From Owenia fusiformis (taxonomy: Eukaryota; Annelida; Polychaeta; Sabellida; Oweniidae), in NCBI GenBank assembly GCA_903813345.2, contig CAIIXF020000008.1, positions 26,830,822-26,894,821 on the forward strand: 64,000 nt of DNA, given 5' to 3'. Positions 1 to 15,100 of this stretch are shown here, one piece after another. The notes under the pieces are model-generated. The model saw only the letters and a list, made by a program, of their open reading frames with translations, did not search any database and had not been told where the DNA came from. Position numbers and translations under genes: made by a program. Within the stretch, counting starts at the first letter, position 1; every line of letters starts with the position of its first letter.

Positions 1-118
1 TTAAGTCAGTACTAAAATTTTGATTGATTTGATTGTTTAATAAACCCTTTTCCCCAGTATTAAGGCTGATTATATGAACCTTTAAGGTCTGTACTTAAGT
101 TAAGTTGATATGTTTCAG

Positions 119-3100
119 ACTGTAAAAATGGACGATGATGATGATGATGGAGGTTCTACACCTTATATAGGCCTGGACCAGGTGAAGTCTAAACCTCTGC
201 CTAAGTCATCTAACCAGACTGCCATTGATAAATCCTCTGAAGAAATTGCTAAGAACTTGAATCACCAGAATGTGGCAGATTTGGTACTGTTGAGTATGGT
301 ACGTTGTGTTTCTTTACTTTATATTTTTAATTATTGGTCTATGATACATTAAATATCATAGTGCATCATGTTTTGATGAACACTGAATGGTTCTCTTATA
401 TGTATGAGACTTGTGGTGTTTAACAATAGAGCTATGTCATTTTTGTCATTTCACAATGAAAAAAATTAGCTATGATTAATTTCAGATAGAAATAAGGATG
501 TACAGTGAAACCCTTAATGTGGAACACCTCTGTTAGTGGGACACTTTTCAGAGTCCCAAGACCAACTGACTTTAGGCCATCAGCCTGGGGGGTTGGTCGG
601 TATCAAATTAGGGGAATAATCGCCATAGTGATTTTTGGGAAGGTTAAGACCTCTAGAGTAAGAAAATATGTGATAGCATTGTAACAGTTGTAGCTAAATG
701 GGTGTTATCGCCCATTTTTCAAAATGGCCGCCAGTGTACGTGTCACAATACAAGAGTGGGTATATCTAAGCACACTGAGATGCAAAAACTGTGATTTTAG
801 GACCATTGCCTAGGTTTTAGGGGTCAAGGATTTCATTTATGTCTAAATCTAAGTCATCAAACAATTGTTTCTCATAGAAATCCAAGATGGCCGCCAAAAT
901 GGGTGCAAAAACGGATATGTAACTACTGTTAATGCTCAAGAATCACTTAAGAACAGTGATTTTGGAGCCCATGACTACGTTTTAGGGGTCAATGATTTGA
1001 TTTATGTCTAAATCTGAGTCATCAAATAATTACTTTTCATAGAAATCCAAGATGGCCACCAAAATGGATGCCAAATCGAATATGTAACTATTGATTTGAG
1101 CTCAAAGAACAGTTAAAAAGAGTGATTTTGGAGACCATATCTAGGTTTTAAGGGTCAAGGATTTGACTTATGTCTAAATCTAAGTCATCAAACAATTACT
1201 TTAAATAAAAATTCCAAGATGGACACCAAAATGGGTGCCAAAATGAATATTCAACTATTGATTTAAGCTCAAAGAATAGTTAAGAACAGTGATTTTGGAG
1301 CACATGTCTGCGTTTTAGGGGTCAAGGATTTCATTTATGTCTAAATCTAAGTCATCAAACAATTACTTTATATAGAAATCCAAGATGGCCATCAGAATGG
1401 GTGCCAAAATGAATATTTAACTATTGATTTAAGCTCAAAGAACAGTTAAGAACAGTGATTTTGGAGACAATGTCTAGGTTTTAGGGGTCAAGGGTTTCAT
1501 TTATGTCTAAATCTGAGTCATCGAATAATTGCTTTTCATAGAAATCCAAGATGGTCACCAAAAACGGTGCCAATAACAAGTAAATATTGATTTAAGCTCA
1601 AAGAACAGTTTATAACAGTAATTTGAGACCATGTCAAGATTTTTGGTGTCAAGAATTTCAGTTATGTCTAAAACTATAACTAATTCCTTTATTTGGATCC
1701 AAGATGGCTTCCATCATTGCTGCCGAAGTGAAAATAAGATTTATTATCCAAACATATAGAGGAGTTAGAACATTAATTTTTGATATTTTAAGTTTGTGGG
1801 GTCAATGATTTTAATTTTGTCTTTAATAGAATCAACAAATATTTTATTTATATGGATATCCAAGATGGCCTCCAAAATGAATTCATATCCATTTAACTAC
1901 ATAGATCACCAAACAATCTGTGATTAATATCAGAATTCAAGATGGATGCCAAAGTGTTAATATTATAAAAGGTCAAATAAGAACAAACAATTAGGAGATT
2001 TGCGAAATAAAATCTTATGATCATCACATTAGCAATATTACTGTAATTTGCCTTCCTTTCCCTTAGTTTTGTGGTGGCTCAGTATCATAAACATTGACTA
2101 TAGAAAGAATTAGACTGCCCATGGGAAGAAGTAAATTATTGGATGGAGAAGATCAAGCACAAGAAATTCCTCAAAGACAAGTGTATGATAAACCAGAAAG
2201 AGTTTGATGAAGATAAACATTTTAGTCAGTCCTCAAAATCGTGACTCTGGAGCCATTTTGGTGGCCGGTCATCTTGGATTCAAAATAAAGGAATTGTTTT
2301 ATGACTTAATTATAGACAAAATAGTTATTCTTGGCCTCTTAAACCTGGACATGGTCTCAAAAATCACTGTCCTTAACTGTTCTTTGAGCTTAGATCAATA
2401 GTTACATATTCATTTCAGCACCCATTTTGGTGGCCATCTTGGATTTCTATAAAAAGTAATTATTATTTGATTACTTAGATTTAGACATAAATAAAATCCT
2501 TGGCCCCTACAAAATAGACAGAGTCTCCAAAATTACTGTTCTTAACTGTTCTTTTAGCTTCAATCAATAGTTACATATTCATTTTGGCATCCATTTTGGT
2601 GGCCATCTTGGATTTCTATAAAAGTAATTGTTTGATGACTTAGATTTAGACATAAATGGAATCTTTGACCCTTAAAACCAAGACATGATCTCCAAAATCA
2701 CTGTTCTTTGAGCTTAAATCAATAGTTACATATTCATTTTGGCACCCATTTTGGCGGCCATCTTGTATTTCTATGAAAAGGTAATTATTTGATGACTCCA
2801 ATTTAGACATAAATGAAATCCTTGACTCTAGAACTGTGGCATGATCTCCAAAATCACTGTTCTTAACTCTCCTTCGAGCTCAAATCAATGGTTACATACT
2901 GGCAATGGTTTTGGCATCCATTTTGGTGGCCATCTTGTATTTCTACGAAAAGTTTATTATTTGATGACTCTGATTTAGACATAAATGAGATCCTTGACTC
3001 GAGAACTCAGTGACATGATCTCCAAAATCACTGTTCTTAACTGTTCTTTGAGCTTAAATCAATGGTTACATACCTGTATTCATTTTGGCACCAATTTTGG

Positions 3101-6100
3101 TGGCCATCTTGGATTTCTATAAGAAGTAATTGCTTGATGACTTAGATTTTGGCATAAATGAAATCCTTGACCCCTAAAACCTCAATATAGGCCCTAAAAT
3201 CACAGTTTCTGCATCTCAGTGTGCTTAGATATACCCACTCTTATATTGTAACACGTGCACCGGCGGCCATTTTGAAAAATGGGTGATAACACCCATTTAG
3301 CTACAACTGTGGCAATGCTATCACATAGTTTCTTACTCTAGAGGTCTTAACCTTCCCGAAAATCACTATGGCGATTATTCCCCTGATTTGATACTGATAA
3401 CCTAAATTTTGGGGTGAAGCTGATGGCCTACTTTATGTAAAATGAACCTCTATAAGTGACACCTCACAAGTGGAACACTTTTTAAAGGTACCAAAGGTGT
3501 TCCACTTAGGCAGGTTTTACTGTATGTCACACTGGTGCATAGTAAAATACATTATATCCACTTTGACAGGTTTTACTGTATGTCACACTGGTGCATAGTA
3601 AATACATTGTACAATGACAATCATTTGAATTTCAAAGTGCATCACATTTTGAGAAAGTGGAACAATTTTTAGAGGTACCAAAGGTGTTCCACTTAGACAG
3701 GTTTTACTGTATGTATCCTCTTCTTTGGATCACCCTGTACGCCTGTATAAATGTAAATATATATGAGCTACGTTGTATATAACTGAAAATGCCCCTCTTT
3801 TTCTACTTTTACCAGGTTATGTTACCAGATACAATGCCAGCCCACTTCTTGGCCACTTACACCCCCATAGCTGCAGCAGGGACAGATGCCCAAGTGACCC
3901 ACATCTCACGTCTACTAGCTGCCCAACTGCATGGCGCTGGACTCACTAAGGACGAAGATGACACCAAGAATGATTCAGTAAGCACACATTTATTTTAGTA
4001 ACACAGAACAAAGGAGAAACCAAGTTTAAGATTTACATAAATTGAGGTTTTGTCCACAGCAGTCAACCACAAACAGTTAACTGGATATTTATGAGTTTAG
4101 AAACAAAAATTCAAATTTCTGAGCCCTTTATTTTCACACTACCAGGCCCAGAAAGCAAGGATAAAACAGCTGATGTATTTGTTTTGTTCAAATCTTGACT
4201 TGCTTTCCAATTTTGTTTCTATTTTTTTAACTCCCATAATTCCCATTTTTGAAGTAATGTTTTTCAATATTGTAGGTTTATATCTGAGGACTCTTAGAAT
4301 TGATATAAATTCAAAACTATGAAACTATTTCAAAAGATGGGTATCGATATGGCGAACTTTTTGAACACCCGTTTCTCTTAAACCAGTCATCAAAAAGTTC
4401 TGAAAAGTTTACACATTGTCAATTTAATGGTCATCTTTTGAATGGTAACAATATAATTTAAAAAATATATGTAGACTTTCATCTATATTGTTTTAGAAAA
4501 CACATCAAACACTTGCTTTGTTCTTGGTATCATGTTTCCAGAGTGAAATGAAACGTCTTTCCGAACCTCATTGGAACAAAACGACATAAACACAACATGT
4601 TTAGGTCTCTCAATATTGTAATTGTAAAAAGGACATTTTGGTTGATTTTAAAAAAGTATCTTGTTAATGAAATAAAAGGTTTATCTTGGTTTTTATCTAT
4701 TTTGGGGGGATTTTGTTTTAATTTTTTGAATACTTTTTTAAAATCAACCAAAAATTCCTTTGTATAACTATAATATTGAGAGGTCTAAAAACATGTTGTA
4801 TATGCTATTTTGTTCCAACAAGGTTCGGAAAGACATTTTATTTCATTCCCAAGAATTGGTAGAAAGGAGCAAAAACAATTGCACTAAAAAAACAAAAAAT
4901 GTTAAGAAAAACATTGATATAAAATATTTCTAAATAATTTTCTCATTAAATTGTTGTCAATCAGTCGACATTACATAAAATACCGTGTTTTTTTACAGAA
5001 TGTTTTCAATGATTGGTTTAAGAGAAAAACATTGTTGAATTCAGTTCTCCATATTGATACCACTCCTTTATTATAAAAAACATGTTCTTCATACAAATAT
5101 TAATCAGTTGATAGATATTGTGTAGATAAAGTCAAGTATGATTTCAGCATAATGAGTTAACTAATGAGATAACAACAATTAATGAGCTTAAAATTGAATG
5201 TACATAGACAGGACTCAATATGTGCTAAATGCCTTGCGATATTTCACCATAATGAATGCTGTAATCAAAATAGCAAGAAGAATGACTCCTGATATTTGGA
5301 CAGGTGTCCAGTTAGTGTGGCACTCTGTAACTGCTTGGCCATCCCCTACTAGTGCCCACAGTTCCTTCATTTCTTCAATCCCAACATCTGGGATACTAAG
5401 ACTGTCAATTTTATCACATTTCGCCAATGTTTTCTTTTCTTCTGGGATTATGAATCCCTTCACGTCTATTGGTTTAGTTTGAATAATTGCTCGGCACAAT
5501 CCTGTGATGTAGACATCCTCTAGGGGAATAACAGGTATACTTGAGGCTATGGTGATTATATCCCCCGCGACATCTTGCGACATGAAATATGCCGGTCCCT
5601 GACAGTACTGTGGATAGTCACGTTGATGGAATGATCGTCCAGGGTTATATTTACTTGTGATTTCATCACGATTTTGCTTCAAACAACGTCCTCCAATGAG
5701 ATCCTTTGGTTGGTTTAAGTTTTCCAGCTGTTCCACTATATTTGGTATGTTAAGGAATGTTTCATCGTCAGCTTTTATGATATATTTAGCTTGTGGGCAA
5801 TGTTGTGTCGCCCACTTTATTCCCATTACTGAATGGACAGTCATGTTCTCAAAGTTTTCCTTGAAGCTCGATACGATTATATCTTTCTCAATCTTAGCTT
5901 CATTGTACACAATAGCGTTATAAGACTGGATCTCGTGGGTGCCAAAGTGGAACACAGTCCGTATATTCTTGCCGTTAATTCTCCTCTTACTGCCCCATGT
6001 TTTGCGTATTGTATGTCTAGCACTAATGTCCATATGTACAGAAGCAACTACAACCAGCAAGTACACATCTCCTGTACAAACGTCTTTGTTGTTAATAACA

Positions 6101-9100
6101 TACTTATAGTCATCATGCTCAAAACAGTTGGCGCAAACTATCGGCAGTTTGAAATCCCAGCCAATGAGAAACTGGATCATAGACCATTGCAAATAAATGT
6201 AAAGTCCAACAAACAAAATGCACCCCAAAGTAGCCACACTATATCGCTTTTTATGCAGCCTCGATAAGAAGGCATCCCATTTGCTGTTAGAAGTAGATGG
6301 CGCCATTGTATTGTTATGACATGACTCAGCGTTTTGTGTTGTCACTCTTTGATGTATAGTTTCCTGCTTCTGGTACATTGTAACATTTTAATATAACAAA
6401 CCTTGAATGGTAGTGACTTAGTACTGTTTGATATAGCTTTGTATCACTGGAGTCAAAAGTTGAGTTATGTCAAGAGTGAAGTTTGGATGTAATTCACTGT
6501 TTCCATCAAATGATTGTCAAATAAACATCACATTTATTCTTAATGTACATCACCGTATTACCTTATAAATGACTTTCCTTATTTTCCTTAAAGTGTAATC
6601 TTCTGACGAACTGTGAACTCAATGACAGTTTCAGGTTTATCAAATTATTCCATCGTTCTAGCGTGTTAAATCGTGCATGTTGCTCACTTCAAACACATGT
6701 TTGTTATAAACTAACGCACCAATGAAAGGTGCAAAGTCCACAAACAGCTTGAATGAGTGAGTAATAATTGCCTTGTATGTTTATACAAGATATCAATGAT
6801 AACAGGTGTATGTAAACACTATGCTAGTCAACAATCTAGGATTGCCCAGACTGTCTTGGTTAATAAGTAACATTAATTAATGTTGGACAATCACATAAAA
6901 ACTGATTTATTAAAATTGAATAATAGTATACACCCTGTGTGTCACTATAGAATGAAGTGCACTACTATTTATACAATTTTAGACAATTTTCTTTTTATTA
7001 GGCATCATCTACACAATGTATGAATATTATTGAATACTGGACAACACAGCTCAGATTTCACAAATTTGAATTAAAAATTACTGTTAGATCCACACCACAC
7101 ACACATAATATCCGCACTGTCTGCATAGGGGTATTGTTTATACATGTATATTTATTATAACTGAAAAGGAAATTGTATTCAGTTATTTGATTTACACAAT
7201 AAAAAAATTGTTTCTGCCAGTATAAGTAGTGTAGTAGTAACATGCACTTTATAGAGAGAATCCATATTAGTAGTTAGTTAGTATTAGAAATGAAGAAATA
7301 TTCATTCTTACTCTGGTTGCATTTCAAAACAGTTGGCACACACTATCGGCAGTTTCTTTTATTTTGAATTCTGTTTTGAAAAAGAAGTCTGAGATACAAA
7401 AAATGATCCGAGTCGGGGCAACAAATAAAAGTGCACTATAGGGTATAGTTATCAGAACCTTTAAGAATTATATAAATCTGGAGTTCTGAAATCAGTTAAC
7501 TATTTTCAGAATATTTTTTTGTCAGTTGGAATGCAAAAGACAAAGAGGATTTTTGTTGAACAAGATTTTAACAAAATGCAGTTTAACACAGTTTTTTCTT
7601 CATGTTATCGATTTATTTCAAATAATAACATAGATATACACAGTCAGCTGATTGCCACAGTTTGACACAGTCATCTCGTAAAACTACAGATAATATCATG
7701 AAGAAGTCCACATGATTTACTGAAGATATATATTCTTTCAGTTTAAAGTGCCAGGCAGTGCTGCTAAGCGTAAGAAGGTTGCAGAGCCTGTTGAAGAAGA
7801 AGATGATGGGGGAACATCTCCTAAATACACAATCAGAACAGTTGTTGGTAAGGATCAACTCAAATATATTGACTGACTAAATGTAGTAAGATGATGGGGG
7901 AACATCTCCTAAATACACAATCAGAACAGTTGTTGGTAAGGATCAACCCAGAATAAACCTTGTAGATGAAAACAACTATCTAATTCAATGCTATCATCAT
8001 AAACATTTTTTCTAGGTCTTCAGTTGACTGGCATATTAATACTTGAAATGCAAAAAACCTGCTAATTGGTGGTGTTCAGATTGTACTGGTTTTACTATAA
8101 CATTTTATATGTGCATCAAATTGAACATCAACAATTCTTTTGTTGAATCTCTACCACACTATTCAATTATCAACTCCAAGCATTACCTTGAGAAAGAAAT
8201 CAAGATCTTTGAAAAAAGTAGTGTGCACTGAGCTATTTCATATAAAATATGAAGTTGCATAGATGTGTATTTAGCACAGTGACTGATTGGGAAAAATATT
8301 CAAAAAATATTCAAAAATCAGTTAGATAAAGTGAGCTTGAAAAGCACAACCAGCTGTAATAAAGCAATCCCCAACATCCAAATATTTGTAAGACAATATC
8401 TGACATATAGAAAATTGTTGTTCTTATTGTTCTTATAGGTGGCGCTGCAGGTGAGACCCCCGTTGCTGATAGGTTTGCCAAGAAATCGGCAATGCCCCCT
8501 ACACCACTGGTTACTACATCTGTAAGTGTAATCATGAACATTATTATTTCTGTTCTTGAAGCACATGCACTGGTGATCCACTCGATTACGCTGGTTACCA
8601 AAACGAACCGTTTTGGTAACAAAATGTCGGAACGTCGAAGGTACGATTTTTCTTTTTTCCTTATATCACGCGTTGTAGGCAGAATCCCCACGACTTTTTT
8701 TCTCACAAACGTATATCAGTATCATATGTTATAGAAAATGAACATGTTTGCGAAAAAATAGCTCAGAAGACAACAGAATCGTCGATTTAATTCGTCACTT
8801 AAGTTACATAAACGGTTTGGGTTAAAAGTGCAGATCTAACCGTTTTTCGAAAAACCGTTTATGTAACTTAAGTGAGTAATTAAATCGACGATTCTGTTGT
8901 CTTCTGAACTATTTGTACGCAAATATGTACATTTTCTTAAGCATATGATACTGATACACGTTTGTATTAAAAATGTTGTGGGAATTCTGCCTACAACGTG
9001 TGAAATAAGGAAAAAAGAAAAATCGTACCTTCGATGTTCCGACATTTTGTTACCAAAACGGTTCGTTTTGGTAACCAGCGTAATCAAGTGGATCACCAGT

Positions 9101-12100
9101 GACATGGGCATATGTGATGGGTGCTCTATTATTTTCACATCAAGAAATAGGAAAAGAAAATGGTTATTGAATGTATCACCATGTAGTTGTTTTCTTTAAA
9201 TATGGGGAGATCAAAGAGCACTAAATTATGCAAATATTTAATATTGCACCTCTCGACATTGACCTTAAATTGTTTCTCAGAACTTATTGATGAACCTTGT
9301 ATGTTGTAGACTGTAGCAGATAGACAGCAGAGGCAGAGCAAGCCTACTGGTATCAAACAGTTCAAGCTGTCCTCCGTCACATTCCCACTGGACACCCACT
9401 CCATGGATGAGATGGCTCTGTTGGCTATGATCCGCATACTCAAGTCAGAGAAGGCTGCTGTACTGGCAGATGCCACCCAACCTAGGACCAAGATTCTCAC
9501 TGGCCTTGTGGCACAGTTTGGGGGTCAATTAAAGGAGGGTATGTAGCACACGACACACATGAGGAATGCGTGATTTAACTTATCAGGGATAGTATGAAGT
9601 GAGGCTCTGACAGCATGGGTTAAGGTTGTCACAGATTCAAACCTTTGTTTATAGCATAAATGACCATTGAAAGGATGTGAACCAGGGTTGAATGTTCAAT
9701 ATGACTACATATCTGGATGTGGATCTTTTGATGAATCAAATTGAAACTTAATATAATATATATTAAACAGATTTATAAGTTCTCTTGTGAAATCAATAGA
9801 TTAATTTTAATGCATATTATTCCATATTCAGATACAGTAGCACCATGTCATTCAATGATCATTTGTCTTTTAAAATTCAATTGTAAATTGTACAATTGTA
9901 TTTATTGATTGTACTTCCAGTGTTGCAAGATTTTATATTTGATGACCTACGTGCCCGCAGTGATTTAGCATTTGCCTGGCTTTATCAAGAATATGCCCAG
10001 TACCAGGGCTACACAGTCACATCATCAGGTGCAGGAAAACGGACTATAGTCAGTTATGACGAATGTTTAACAAGGCTGCTAAGTGGTCTCCTGGAGAGAC
10101 CTGATCAGAGAGAGGGACTCTTCAGTCGTCTCTTGCTAGAGGCCCCTTGTATCACTGAAAATGCAATACATGTTTTAAAAAAATATTGCCAAGAAGAAAA
10201 TAGAATGTACTTTGGTATGGTGACCCTAAAGGACTTGATATTGAAAAGACCAAATAGAAAATTAGAATTCTTGGATGTTTTACTGGATTTCTGCTCTCAT
10301 GAAAACCCTGAGGTAATTGAATATTTTAACAATGCATAGTAAAAAATGTCTATACATGTACAATGCTGCCTGGGCACAATTATTTTTATTTAATTGTGTT
10401 AATTTATATTTTTTTTGTCTTTAAAATGACTTGGTGTTTTGCAAAGGTGCAGAACTTGTTTAAAAACATGTAGCCATGGATACATTTTTATGGGAAATAT
10501 TGTTGTATTTTACATTCTGTGAAATACAATTTTGTGTGTTGTTATTGCATTCTGATGACATTTCGTTGCATTAAAGTTGAATGCATTACTGAGAATTAAT
10601 GCATTGTAAACAAGCAATCTGACTTGTGAGTGTTTCATGTCCTGTTATTGTGTCTTCAAGGTACGCACAAATGCTCTACGGGTAACTAAAGTGTTGTATG
10701 CAAGGCAAGATCTCAAAGGACCAATAGAGGTATGTACTTTAGTTTGCATATACAATTTCCTATAAACTGGCACTTTTCAATATAATGCATATGTGCCATT
10801 AAACCAGTGGCTCTTTTAGTGACTTAAAAGTATCTGAATTGTAAATGTTGAAAAGAGATCCAATATCTTCGTTCTCTTTGTGCTTAAGAAATATGATTGC
10901 AGTTTATAAAAATATTTTATGAGTAGTGAACATTGTGAATTTTATCACATGATTGTTTCAGTAATGCATTAAATGTGTGTCTCTTGTTTTGTGTTTCAGA
11001 AATATGCTCTTGCATTCATCAAACACCTACTGCAGGCTAAACCTCCCAGAAACCTCTTTGGACAAGATAGAGGAAGGCCAGGTAACCATAGCAACCATAT
11101 CTTATCCCACCCAGTTATTTTTCTCTGCAAAATTATGTGGCAATATTTATTTCTCATGTATAGTATCTAAATGTATCATACAACATGTTGAAAGCAAAAA
11201 TGGAAGTACAAATAGTTGTATGTTACTTAGTAACTCTAAATATATAGCTTAGTAACCATTATGTATTTTCAAGTAGCTGCAGGATTGGCACAGACTATGT
11301 ATATTATTCAAATTATAATTATCCCATCGAACGAAGTTCGGAGGGATATAGGGAACGCCTCCGTCCATCCGTCCGTACGTACGTCCGTACGTACGTCTGT
11401 CCGTCCGTCTGTCCGGGCAATAACTCAAATACCGTTGGCCCGATTTTGTTAATATTTTGTACACATATACCCTATGGGGTACCCTAATTCTGCTCGAAAG
11501 CCGATTTTCAAAATGGCCACTCATTTCAAAATGGCGGCCATTTTAGTGACGATTTTACAGTAATTTAGGTGCAATATGTAAAACTGTAATAGCAATATGT
11601 TTTAAATGTAAAAAAATTATAAAGGACATTAATAATGCTACAAATGTAGATATTAAAAAGCACATGGCAGCCATCTTGAAAAATGGCGGCCTTTACTCGT
11701 CATTTTACGATTTTTGCTGTAACTCAAAAAATAGTGGAGCGATTTTGTTCATATTTGGTGTGTGAATACTATAAGCATTGCACACTGTCTAAAGACACTT
11801 TTGGTAGAAAGTAACGTATTTTACTATAACTCGAAAAGTAGTGGAGCGATTTTGTTCATATTTGGTATGTGAATACTATAAGCATGGCACACTGTCCTAT
11901 GACACTTTTGGTAGAAGGCGGCCATTTTGAAAACAATTTTGAAAAATGGCCGCCATTTTAACGTATTTTACTATAACTCGAAAAGTAGTGGAGCGATTTT
12001 GTTCATATTTGGTATGTGAATACTATAAGCATGGTACACCCTCTATTTCTAATTATTTCTTCTGATGACAACTTGGCTAGTGAGGAACCATTTTGAAAAT

Positions 12101-15100
12101 GGTGGCCTTTCTGGTGTGTTGTTTTATGATATTTGCGCTTCGTTTGTAAAAATGCCAGCCATTTCTGTTCGATGGGATTCGCTACGCTTTGGCGTTGCCG
12201 TTGTTCTGGTTCAATTTTCATTTTCATACAAATGTCATATTGTTAAACACTAGCTTGCAAGAAGATATTTGTATTTTATACTATTAAACTACTATTAAAG
12301 GGAGTACGTATGGCTAGCAAAATGTCGCCCCATAACTCTGATTCTGCCTTTAAGGAAGTACATATTATATTACAGATGTGAGAGAAGTTTGGACAGATGA
12401 CACTATCAAGATATGTCTCTACCTTTATCTCACCCTCCTACCACTCAACCACAAACTGATGCACGAGTAAGTTACATTTAATTATTATGTCACCATCTCA
12501 AGTGGGATATTGTTATAGTCTCCAACTTCTTTTTGGACTGCGGTTGGTGTTCGGGGTTTGGTGGTCTGTGTCCAAATATTTCTTGAAGTGGAGTCCACTA
12601 AACACAGGTGTTCACAAGAGAAAGGTGTTCACTAAAGCAGGTTTTACTGTAAATAACTTTAACACAGAATCACTGCGGTTGGTGTTTGGGGTTTGGTGGC
12701 CTGTGTCCAAATATTTCTTGAAGTGGAGTCCACTAACACAGGTGCTCACAAGAGAAAGGTGTTCACTAAAGCAGGTTTTACTATAAATAACTTTAACACA
12801 GAATCACTGCGGTTGGTGTTCGGGGTTTGATGGTCTGTGTCCAAATATTTCTTGAAGTGGATTCCACTAACACAGGTGCTCACAAGAGAAAGGTGTTCAC
12901 TAAAGCAGGTTTTACTATAAATAACTTTAACACAGAATCACTGCGGTTGGTGTTCGGGGTTTGATGGTCTGTGTCCAAATATTTCTTGAAGTGGATTCCA
13001 CTAACACAGGTGTTCACAAGAGAAAGGTGTTCACTAAAGCAGGTTTTAGTGTAAATGACTGTAACACAGAATTACTGCGGTTGGTGTTCGGGGTTTGGTG
13101 GTCTGTGTCCAAATGTTTCTTGAAGTGGACTCCACTAAACACAGGTGTTCACAAGAGAAAGGTGTTCACTAAAGCAGGTTTTACTGTAAATAACTTTAAC
13201 ACAGAATCACTGCGGTTGGTGTTTGGGGTTTGGTGGCCTGTGTCCAAATATTTCTTGAAGTGGAGTCCACTAACACAGGTGTTCACAAGAGAAAGGTGTT
13301 CACTAAAGCAGGTTTTACTGTAAATAACTTTAACACAGAATCACTCTTATGTTCATTCAATTCAACTCAATTCACTTTATTTCAAATGTTTCAAATACAG
13401 TATTTTACATTGACATGAAAATACACCCCGAGGGGTGTATAAGTTCCATGTTTAACATACAATATAGCATTTATTAAATTAACAGTCAGGTTATATGGAA
13501 ACAAAAAAAAATGACAAAGCATAAAATGCATCACAATAAAAAACAAGTAATAAGAAGAAAGCATTTTTAAGTTAAAATGATTTGATATGTTTAGACTTTT
13601 TGAGATCAAGTGAAAGAGTATTGTAAAGTAATGGGCCACTTGTTTCAATTGATTTTCTTCCAATTTCTGTTCTGAATTTTTTTACAGTTAAATTCTTATT
13701 AATTCTTGTGTCATGATTATGAATTGCTGTTCCTGGAACAAATAAATGTTTGAACTTTTGAAAAGCAAATTCTGGTGATTCTGAAACAGTTTTCTGAACA
13801 AATCTAGCGGTTTGTAGTTTATTGATGTCAAATATATTCAATATTTTTAGTTTTGAAAAGAGAGGTCCTGAAGGAGCTAGACGATCAGAATAAGTGATAA
13901 CTCTTAAGAATTTCTTTTGCAGAACAAACAATTTTTGAATAAGAGTTTTTATGGCATTTCCCCATAAAAGGTTACAATAGCTTAAGTAGGAATATATCAT
14001 GGAGTAATAGATAGTGGTCATTGTATTTAAAGTCAGTCTATGTCTAGTCTTGTAGAGAAGTCCTATCAAGTTAGGAATTTTTGTACAGATAGCATTTATA
14101 TGAGATGACCAATTCAGCTTTGAATCAATAATGACACCTAGAAAATTGATTTCTTTAACTTCTTCTATAGGTTGTTCATTAATTTTGAGAACAATATTGT
14201 TTTTAAGGATCCTTCTTTTTATTAAATATCATATATTTTGTTTTTTCTACATTAAGAGTTAATTTATTAGATTTCATCCAGTTAGAAATAGTCTTTAATT
14301 CAGCATTCTGGTATTTATTTAAATTTGATAAAGGCATCTACTGCAAAGGCTATCAACAATCAGCTACTATGACAACAATTGTCACAGGACCATGTCTCGT
14401 TCCAATACGGAATTTCTCGAGCAGAATATATCCTGTATTGCACTTCAAATCATTCAATAAGTTATAATACATGATAATAACCATATAATTACCACACTGA
14501 ATGAAGTTCATAGTGGTAAGGATATAGAGAAGCTGTCTGTGCATTTGTCTGTCAGTCCATTAGTTTGTTTGTCCGTTTGGCCATTAAATATCAAAATATG
14601 TTTTGTTCTATGGGGTTTGCTACTCCGTGGAGTTGCTGTTTTTCTAGCGTATTATTGGCTCAGAACCATGTATGTATTATTGTTCACTGTGGTTCATATT
14701 CCTATTGTATTGTATTATATGAACAATAATCAGTTCAGCTCAAAGTTGTATTGCTTGATATTTCGTTTTTTGGTCAGAATAATACACAGCAGTATAATCA
14801 GAAACAATACAGCAGCTGGGATCCCAATACCTAAACCCAGCACAAGAGAGTGGTTCTCTGCTGGTTTTTCAGGTTTGCCTTGAAATATGGAAGTTGTTGT
14901 GGAGTTAAGTCCATTGAATTTTGAATCAGTATTGAGTTCTGTTACGGGGCCTCTTGATGTACCAATGTCTGTTATTTCTGGTTCCCCCTTGGTGGTGAAC
15001 TCTTTCTGGTCAAATGTTGGGCTTGTATGTAGTACCCTGGTGGCTGTTGGGTTACTGTATGTAGATGTGTCATATTCTGTAATAGTGGAGGAAACGACCT

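Noticed and set aside
12487-13418. Repeat-coding open frames with [17 protein letters not shown]
   Set aside because: A by-product of the 134-bp satellite, which contains transposon-derived sequence.
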